Positions 56,136-64,000 of a stretch of DNA of 64,000 bases are shown one piece after another. Made by a program: the position numbers and the translations under genes. The stretch covers positions 30,111,891 to 30,175,890 of the forward strand of contig CM059573.1 in the NCBI GenBank assembly GCA_030386875.1. Direction: 5' to 3'. Within the stretch, counting starts at the first letter, position 1. Each line of letters opens with the position of its first letter. The DNA comes from Morinoia aosen. Taxonomy: Eukaryota > Arthropoda > Malacostraca > Amphipoda > Talitridae. A model generated the notes under the pieces. That model was not told the DNA's origin. It made no database searches and was given only the letters and a program-made list of their open reading frames with translations.

Positions 56136-56312
56136 GCCGGGAATTCGTAAGAAATAGCATAATTTTAAGTTACTCTCTAACTAGTCTCTTACAATATGTA
56201 TACTTTTTAGAATCCCGGGAATTCCTAGAAAAAAAGGAATTTCTGGACTGGGAAATTTTACCCCAAATCCCCCGGGATCCTGGGATCCTATGATGCAAAC
56301 CCAAGTTGTTCG

Positions 56313-56657
56313 ATACTCCGCATACACGCTCAGGTTTCAGTATAGACCTCGGCAAAATTCAATCCCTGTCTCAAATAAGAAAAGAGAAAATTACACTTCG
56401 TTTTCATTTTGGTAAACTTCGAGGCCTTCTTGGTTCAACACATCGCGTTAATCCCTCCCTTTGTATTATTGAAGTTGTCCGCAACAAATGTTCAGCTTAA
56501 GATCAATACCTATTTCTTAATGTTTCTTCAACGAGTTTTTGCAAAAATGTTTTTTACTGATAATAGAATATTTCTAACTTCGTAAAAAGTGGGATGAACA
56601 GCCAACATCAAGGTTAGCAATCAGTTATAAAAAACTCAGCCCGACGAGACAAGGGTA
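56313..56657. other. Stretch with no recognised gene
   Basis: No coding or repeat signal was seen. Confidence 0.5.
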
Positions 56658-56665
56658 GTCTAGTT

Positions 56666-56926
56666 CAGAGGTTCTCAAAGAGGGGTCCGCGGACCCCCAG
56701 GGGTCAGTGGCACTTGGACTGCGGGTCCGCAAAATTTAACGAATTCAACAGTGGATGCAATTAAGGTATTTATTCTCAGCTTTCCATGACTCTTGATATT
56801 ATTAAGCAGTGCATACAATGATTATATATATATGTATTCCTGAAGGGGAAGACATGTGAGGGGGTCCTCAGCATATTTTCGTGTAATAAAAGTGGTCTTT
56901 GGTTGAAAAAAGTTTGAGAACCCCTG
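56666..56926. mobile_element. hAT MITE with perfect 8-bp target duplication
   Basis: The 261-bp element begins CAGAGGTTCTCAAA and ends TTTGAGAACCCCTG, an imperfect inverted repeat of the common CAG(A/G)GGTTCTCAA hAT type. GTCTAGTT occurs on both sides (56658-56665 and 56927-56934). The GGGTCCGCGGACCCC palindrome near the left end is also usual for this MITE type. It has no coding capacity. Confidence 0.92.
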
Positions 56927-56934
56927 GTCTAGTT

Positions 56935-58718
56935 TACAGGTCGGGTTTAAATAAAGTCACTAGGTATTCACGTACTGGTTACTCAAAAACCATTGTCCGT
57001 AAAGAAATGGGCTCGGTTTCATTTGTTGTGAAATTAGTTATTCACATCATCTGTAAACAGCTCCAAGTTTTTAATTGACAAGCTTTTATCAGATGGAATG
57101 TTCAGCGTGAGGCCTATTTCCGTTTAATTTGCTCAAGATGAAAGTTTTCTGAACCCTTTCTACGTTACACTTTAGGGTATTAAAAGACCAAGACAAATTA
57201 CTCATTAGCCTCGAGAGTGGTTAAAAAATTGCCTGTATCTAAAAATATTTTCCAGTTGGAATTTCTGTTTGATATCTATAGCTCCAATTCTCTTATGTTC
57301 TCGAGAGTGTTTTGGTTTCTCTCTCCCTCTCTCTCATTTCCATCATTCCTTTTGAATTAGCTTTTTGTCTTTAAGAATGTTGACATGAATTATGTTTCAG
57401 TCTCAGGTATTTTGCAAGTCCGTAGATGGTGTCTTGAATACACTTTTCTTCAAGAAGCTCCCAAAGACAGAAATCACTTGGAAAATTTTTGAAGTTTCGA
57501 TGTCTAAACTAATTATCAATCCGACTTTTGCATGGAACTGCCTTCAACCTTAATGACATCTTCAATAAAGTACATACTCAAAAAGCTAACATGCCGTCTT
57601 TGTTTAACTCGTGTTTATTTCAGACATCAATTCGATCAAGGTAGATTCCACCGAATTTATATTGTTATGAAGAAAACGATTTATTTCTCTTCCAAAAGAT
57701 CTCCATTTAGAGTCGTGCAATGAGCATAAACAGTACTTTGCCGAGTTTAGAGGCGAGATATTGAGTGCAACAAGGTCGTAAAGATTGCGGAACGACCATT
57801 CTTGAGTTATTTATTGTGTTCAATGCTTCCCTTGTCTTTGCCGACACAAAGGACTTGCATTGAGTGTCGCGTTGCATCCAACCACGGTAATCCCTGCTCA
57901 TATCTCCGATATTTTAGCCACGAAACTCATTAATCTTTAACCACGTTGATGTTAGAAGTCGTTTCATAAACTCCGGGATCGTTTCAGTGTTTGCGCGTTG
58001 TAAACGTTTTGGTCCTTACATAGACGTGGAATCATCACACGCCGGTAAGTCTCAGCGAATTGTTAAATCAAATAACCTTACGTCGCTTAATCAGTTGCCA
58101 TGTCTATACTATTTTAGAATGCATGCAGAGTATCCGTGGCAGCTTATCTTATTACTTCAACTGGCAAGTTATTTTTTAAGATTCATCGGACAAAATAAAG
58201 TATAGACCTATCCATTTTTAAAATTGCTATTAAATGCCCTTAGATAGTATATAGTATCAAATTTTATGAGCCTAATTTTTTGTGCTGTGTTTAAAAATAA
58301 TAAATGAAAAAAGTATTTCTTATTCTTCACTACACTATTCAACAACTTGGGCACTGTCGTAACATAGTTTTTTTACTCTTCAAGGTTGTTTAGCGTTACG
58401 TGCTAGAGAAAATCTGACGCGCTATTTTGGTTCATATGGAAGCTGTCAGTGAGGCAAGCTACATTAAGATTTCTGTGACCGACCTGCTACCTCGTGCTCT
58501 GCACTCAATCAATCCATATTTCAGCTGTTAAACTCCAGTTTCGTCCAATGCATGTCCGCTCAGCCATTGTTCAATTTACGGCCAACTGCTACTGCGTTCG
58601 ACTGTTAATTAAGATTTTAGCTGCCGAGCTAAGGACTTAGCGTAGTCCTCTACGCATTTGCTCGACCAGGCCAAATGTTCAGGCCATGTTGATACTTAGC
58701 TCGCTTAGGGTCGCCTAG
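56935..58718. other. AT-rich stretch with no recognised gene
   Basis: A CT-rich microsatellite patch lies at about 57315-57340. Otherwise no gene or repeat was recognised. Confidence 0.5.
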
Positions 58719-58812
58719 CTCCATTCTAAATGATGCTTTCATCCTTTCTCTATTTGAACACCTTTGTCGTGGTAAAGGGAGGCTAAAATTTTCTGATGTA
58801 ATAATAATAATA
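58719..58812 (+). repeat. Retroposon 3'-end family, copy 3 (short)
   Basis: CTCCATTCTAAATGATGC and TTTGTCGTGGTAAAGGGAGG match the last 100 bp of copy 2. The copy ends in TAATAATAATAAT. It is 5'-truncated, as retroposon copies often are. Confidence 0.8.
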
Positions 58813-59018
58813 TGAATTATAATGTTTCCATAGGATAAATTGAGCACGCGTATCGTAGGTACTTGCAAATCAGACTTCTGTCATGATTTTCAAATTTTCG
58901 TTAGCTTGTTTGCTCTTTGCTGTTTCACAGGACTTTTTGCGGAAATTTAGCTATGGTAAATTATCACTCATCCTATGGTGCCTTATGGGGTGAGTAGAGG
59001 TGTGAGTGGTGCCTTATG

Positions 59019-59478
59019 GTGCCACTCGCGCCTCTACAGCGAGGCACCACTCACACCTCTACAGCAAGGTGCAGTGCCCCACACATCTCTCTACAGCAAG
59101 GCACCACTCACCCCTCTACAGCAAGGCACCACTCGCCCCCTTACAGCGAGGCACCACTCACCCCTCAACAGTGAGGCACCACTCACCCCTCTACAGCAAG
59201 GCACCACTCGCCCCTCTACAGTGGGGCACCACTCACCCCTCTACAGCAAGGCGCAGTGCACCACTCACCCCTCTACAGCAAGGCACCACTCACCCCTCTA
59301 CAGCAAGGCACCACTCGCCCCCTTACAGCGAGACACCACTCACCCCTCTACAGTGATGCACCACTCACCCCAAATATCTCTCTCCCCTCTACAGCAAGGC
59401 ACCACTCACCCCAAGTACCTCTCACCCCTTTACAGCAAGGCACCACTCACCCCAAATACCTCTCACCCCTCTACAGCA
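59019..59478 (+). repeat. 25-bp minisatellite
   Basis: About 18 units of roughly 25 bp repeat CAAGGCACCACTCACCCCTC plus TACAG, some with small insertions. Since 25 is not a multiple of three, all three plus-strand frames stay open for 96-201 codons. The predicted Ser/Thr/His/Pro-rich peptides are therefore a product of the repeat. Inverted units at about 58974-59018 face the array. Confidence 0.9.
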
Positions 59479-62400
59479 AATACTACAGGAAATACACTTT
59501 GTTTTCAGCAGGAAATCAGAAGTCGATGCATCAGTTACATTACTGATAAAAATTTAGTTGTCCTGAGACGTAATTGTTGATAAGGTCAAATATTTTGCTT
59601 TATGATGATTATATTATCAATATATTGAAAAGGGAAATTTGATGGAGTTTATACTTATTTCCTTTTAATGTTTTTTATAATACTTTCACTATATAAAAAA
59701 TTTCTGTAGTCATTAGTTGTCGGTTTATATGCAATAGAAGAAAAAGCCAGAATCTTATTATTTGATGGAAATTCAGGTCGAATCTCACATGAGCTATAAA
59801 AAAAGTTCGTTTTGCGCGACCATTAAATATTGCCCAATGTTCATGAAAATATGCTCGAATCATTTTCATTTGACAAGGAACCTGAGCAACGTGTGCTGGA
59901 TTTGATATCATTACTTTGAATTTCTACCTCTATCCTTGGGACACCATACTAGGTTTATCTCCTCAGATTTTCCACCGCTAGGTCAGTCGCGTTTAAAAAG
60001 AACTCTACAATTAACCAGTTGTCTCAAAATCAATGCTCCATTCAGCGCATAAATCAATAGGTGTAGAAAAAGCAACCATACAATGTTAGTATAGCTGGAC
60101 CACGCCTTTTTTTATCGTCTGATTTACTTGGAAACATATATATAATAACGCAAATGTGTTCTGTAGCGTTGCAAAGGCTATGAAAAAGGATCAACATTAT
60201 ATATTTTGTGAAGCAAATAACTCGAGCGCGCCCGTTGTCAAACTTATTCAGCGTCTAACACTTTATGCCATAAGATTCGTTACGATGCGGATATTACTTC
60301 TGAGATAAACTCTTTAGCGTTTACGAGGACGAACTCATGGCAAATGAGGAAAAATATTATTTTCGACTGCCTTGGTTTTTGCTGTTAAGCTTGGATATTT
60401 CAAGGAGACTAGATCGATGTGGAAGAACTGGATTGTATGATACATAATGGAGTGAGGTATGACGTGTATTAGAAATAATTAAAAATTCATTTAATTGTAG
60501 ATTTTGACAAAACTGTTCTATGAAAGTTACCCAATAAGCAAAAATTTACACTGACACACATCACTAGCTGAGCTTCGAAATGTTATGCTCTTCAAATTGC
60601 AAAAAATAAATAATGGTTGTGAAGCAATAGAAAAGGGATCTGAAGCCCAATTATGTTTTAATGAATGATATTTGTTAATATTGAAATTAAAATACTCAAG
60701 AAACTTCTCGAAAAATGATATGGAGTGTGAGGTGTAGGAAAAATTTTAGAGTTAATTATACATTAGGAATAGAACCCTGTCTAAAAAGCATTAGAGGATG
60801 CTGAGCAAAAAAGGTTGTCAGAAAGTGTGATAGATCTTGTTACTTCTGAGCACTCTGACAAAAATATACACGAGAACTAAGAACTTCTCATGCAATGTAT
60901 TCCTAATAACTTAAGAATCACTTTTAACATTGTGAGCTACATTTTGATGGAATGAAAGAAGACTACTGAGGAAAAATTTTCCATAATCTGGTGCACCTCT
61001 AAATATTTCATTAATAAGTTCATGAAATATTTTGTTGTCGTTACCACAGGCCTATCCAGTACAAAAGGTGAACTTAAAGTTATCTTCAAGCTGCTAGAAT
61101 ACATCAGGGTAAGAGGCGAGTCATTAATTCCAGCGAAGTGAATTCAAATCACTATCTCCTCTTAAGAGCCAATTTTTTTAAATAAAAACACTACCTATTT
61201 GAAATCAAGATTGGTATTGCATGAGTAAATTTCGAGCACGATGATGATCCGTTTGAATAAATTTTATGGTCTGATAGAAGCAATGTAGTTTCAGATCTAA
61301 AACTATGTCACTCATTAGGGAGAAAAAATTCCAGAGCCGTAAACACAGAACACTTTCGAAGCAGAGAAACTTGGAAGTATGGTGTTGCTTTGTATCGAAC
61401 TGTTCAGGTCTCTTGGAGATAATTAAATGAACTAAGGAAAAGCTTAAAAGCTGTTTATTGTAGGAATTCAGAAGACAAGTAGCAAAAATCTGTTAAGAAA
61501 CTAGTTCACGGACCTTAATGATTGATTTAACTGGACAATGATCGTAATCACACCCGTATAATGCAATTTGAGAAAGATTTCAAAGCAAAAATTTCACGAT
61601 AGTGAAATGTCTTAGTCAAACACAGGGCTCAAATCTGGTAGACAGTTTATGGGGAAAGCGCATAAGTTAGAACTGCGAGAAGAAATCAGTCAACCTCAAT
61701 CAATTGAAGTAGTTTATAAAAGAAAATTATATAAAATTCCAGTTATATATCGTCTGAGTCGAGTAAAATTTGTAAGTTTCGTTAAATTGTGAATAAATTA
61801 GGTTCCATTTTTTTGCCAGCTCTGTTCGTTAACGTTTTAATCGTATGAGTAGTTGCCATACATATGAGCCAATGAGTGCTCAAAATGAAAGTGTTTCTAC
61901 TCAAATTCTTGCTTCAGCTGCTTGTATATGATGATTTAATTGTATTCAATTTTTGGTCAGAGTAGCACCATTGAAACAATCGTAAATTCATTAACAAAAA
62001 AAAACATACATAATAACATTTCTATGAGAAATATCTTTCGTTTCGGCACTTTAAGCTCTATTTCATGTTTTCAAGACCAAGACTGTTCTCCGAGTACACT
62101 CGAACATTGGCTCTAGACAGGCGCTAAAAATTCAGTCGCTCATGCAAATACAGGTAAAATTGCATTTTGAAAGCAAATTGACTGTTAACAGTTCTTGAAA
62201 GATCTGCGTAGAAGACAGTAATTCATTTTCCTGAAGTTAGCCTCCCAGGCGAGGAGATAGAACGGACCTCCTTCCTGTTGGCCGAAGACAGTAGCGCGCT
62301 CAATATCAGGCACGAGTGCTGCGTGCTGCGCCGAGACTGGCGTAACTTACGATTGTAACACGACTCGCAAAATTATGAAGACTTATCAACCATTTCTTAT

Positions 62401-64000
62401 GCTTTGCCGTCTAGTGCATGCCTTCAAATCCAAGCGAGAACTGAGGTCAGTTTGGTCCTTTCACAAAGTGGATGACATTATTGATGGAAGGAGGTTAATG
62501 GATTTCCTGGACGAATTGTGTTATGCTTGTTTGTACGAGTGTACAACATTGATCCCCACGAATTTTTTAAATGATTAGACAAATTTGAGTGAGAGAGTTT
62601 TATTTCCATTATCTGAAGCATCAAATCGCTCTATTCAAAGGGCTTACCAGCTAGTGCAACCTTACTAAAACCGTCGAGCAAAATTTGCCAGGAAAGCCAT
62701 ATAACCAAAATTTCCTTCAATATACTAGTATATTAGTCTCGATCTTTCAGTACAACTTCAAAATTACATAAGCAATGAACAATTTATACTAGCCTTGAGA
62801 GTAAAGTTTATAGTTTAGAAAATTTAAATAAGTGAAGTTTAAGATATATTGCTTTGTATTCCCTACTCCGAGTAATAACGTGTAGAGTGCAGGTTCCATA
62901 AAACGCGTCATCAGAAAGAATTTAAGGAAAAAATAATTTATGTTGAAATAATTTAAGGAAAATCACACGCCCATCATTCTGGTCGGGTGCAGCTGATTCA
63001 AACGGAGTCAGATTTCAGTGAGGAACAGATTTGATAGCGCTAACATATTTTTCTGCACTGAAGAGATACATATTATAATTCATACAAAATTCTTGTTCAG
63101 CAATCAGAAAAGAATTAAGTTAACTGAAATTATAAACCACTGAATGTTACTGATCTGGAGACGTAAATCTTGCAGCGCATAACGCAGGAGCGAAGCATAG
63201 CAAGAACTGTTCCTAAAAAGCCCCGTCATGCATTAGCATACTGATCATAACAAATTGTCCAGCATCGTTCCCAACTCGATGTTTGAAACAGATAAATGTT
63301 CACTAATTCCTGATCGTTCAATTATGGAAGGGAAAATTTGTGAATGAACGTACCTGAAATTTTAATTCTTTCGGAGCATGTCGACTTCAGGATCTATAAG
63401 TTTCGAAGAACAGGTCATTGAAATCCGAGGGAGAATTAGGATCCAAACGCCAAGTTTTTTAATTCTTTAGCGAATCCAAAAGCTAATCAGTTAGCTCCAG
63501 TTAGACTTAAATATAAATTCCAGAGACCAAAAAATTGAATTTCAGGCGTTAACCTAAATTAGTTAAACACACTTAATAGCTAATAGTGGGCATAGAAATT
63601 TTCCTCCAAACAAAACCTAGTCACAAAGTGTACATCCAAAAGATAAACATCAGAGATATAAACTAGAGATGATGAAATGAGAAATAATTGAAATGCTCAA
63701 TTTAGCAGACTTCCCAGGCGTTGAAACTCGATTAGAGTCTTAAAGTGGCACACAATTGAGGCAGAGTCCCCAAGTTTCCTGGTAAGAAATAAAATTCATT
63801 TTAACGAAAACTGTTAAAATGTTGGCTTGGAAGTTGAACAATTGCGCTTTAGAAAGGTGTGTTGACTGCAGTGCTGCTGGAAAAAACTGGCGAGAAAATA
63901 ATGGCTAATAACAAACCCAATAATATTTGAATGGCTGCTGATTGTGAGGTTATTTCCCTAGCTCAGACGAGGAGGGTTGCAATAGGCGACAAAATGTTCT
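59479..64000. other. AT-rich stretch with no recognised gene
   Basis: No coding region was recognised to the right edge. A CpG-richer patch at about 62230-62345 is followed by a 67-codon plus-strand frame (62375-62578, MKTYQPFLMLCRLVH...). That arrangement could be a first exon, but nothing confirms it. Confidence 0.45.

Larger units (their letters stand above)
54240..56304. mobile_element. 2-kb hAT-like element with nested foldbacks
   Basis: The element begins TAGGGTTTGCA and ends TGCAAACCCAA, an inverse match at 10 of 11 positions. It is flanked by GTTGTACG (54232-54239) and GTTGTTCG (56305-56312), an 8-bp duplication with one mismatch. An 8-bp duplication supports a hAT-type origin. Both ends carry several CCCGGGA-type palindromes. 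No transposase was recognised. Two inverted-repeat structures lie inside. Confidence 0.75.

Noticed and set aside
58975..59580. 201-codon Ser/Thr/Pro-rich plus-strand frame and its two overlapping companions
   Set aside because: All three are translations of the same 25-bp minisatellite.

Overview
The window looks like non-coding, transposon-rich nuclear DNA from an animal, most likely an arthropod. It is AT-rich and has no dense gene array. The recognisable coding sequence is almost all from eukaryotic mobile elements: Ty3/gypsy, Tc1/mariner, hAT and Mutator-like families of types common in arthropod genomes. I could not identify a single host protein-coding gene. The species cannot be named from the sequence.

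The centrepiece is a complete LTR retrotransposon at 6540-13106. It has two 982-bp LTRs that look identical by eye, a 5-bp target duplication, a tRNA-Lys-type primer binding site and one uninterrupted 1491-codon Gag-Pol frame. Its pol domain order is protease, integrase, reverse transcriptase, RNase H. This is the Ty1/copia order carried by a Ty3/gypsy-type protein, as known for Gmr1-like elements. Each LTR holds four consecutive palindromic units with the same hairpin core and different but self-complementary outer stems.

The second near-complete element is a 1866-bp mariner-like transposon at 43580-45445 with 109-bp inverted repeats and an intact 361-codon frame. The first catalytic aspartate of that protein appears to be replaced by histidine.

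Broken transposons fill much of the rest: two Tc1-like copies (4829-6031 and 42780-43316), a DD34D mariner fragment (14045-14555), a Mutator-like element with a possible intron (18287-20075), a hAT transposase pseudogene (28000-29741), a decayed hAT element (34311-35370) and a 2-kb hAT-like element holding two foldback sequences (54240-56304). Non-autonomous elements include a Harbinger-like foldback (4102-4369), a TTAA-flanked element (26004-26766) and a hAT MITE with a perfect 8-bp duplication (56666-56926).

Other repeats are two minisatellites (26983-27300 and 59019-59478), a CpG-dense degenerate repeat (30356-31200), three copies of a retroposon 3' end with trinucleotide tails, and an inverted pair of diverged copies at 47545 and 50364. 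The remaining stretches are AT-rich sequence in which I see no gene. Since I had no search tools, family names rest on motif recognition and identity figures are by-eye estimates.
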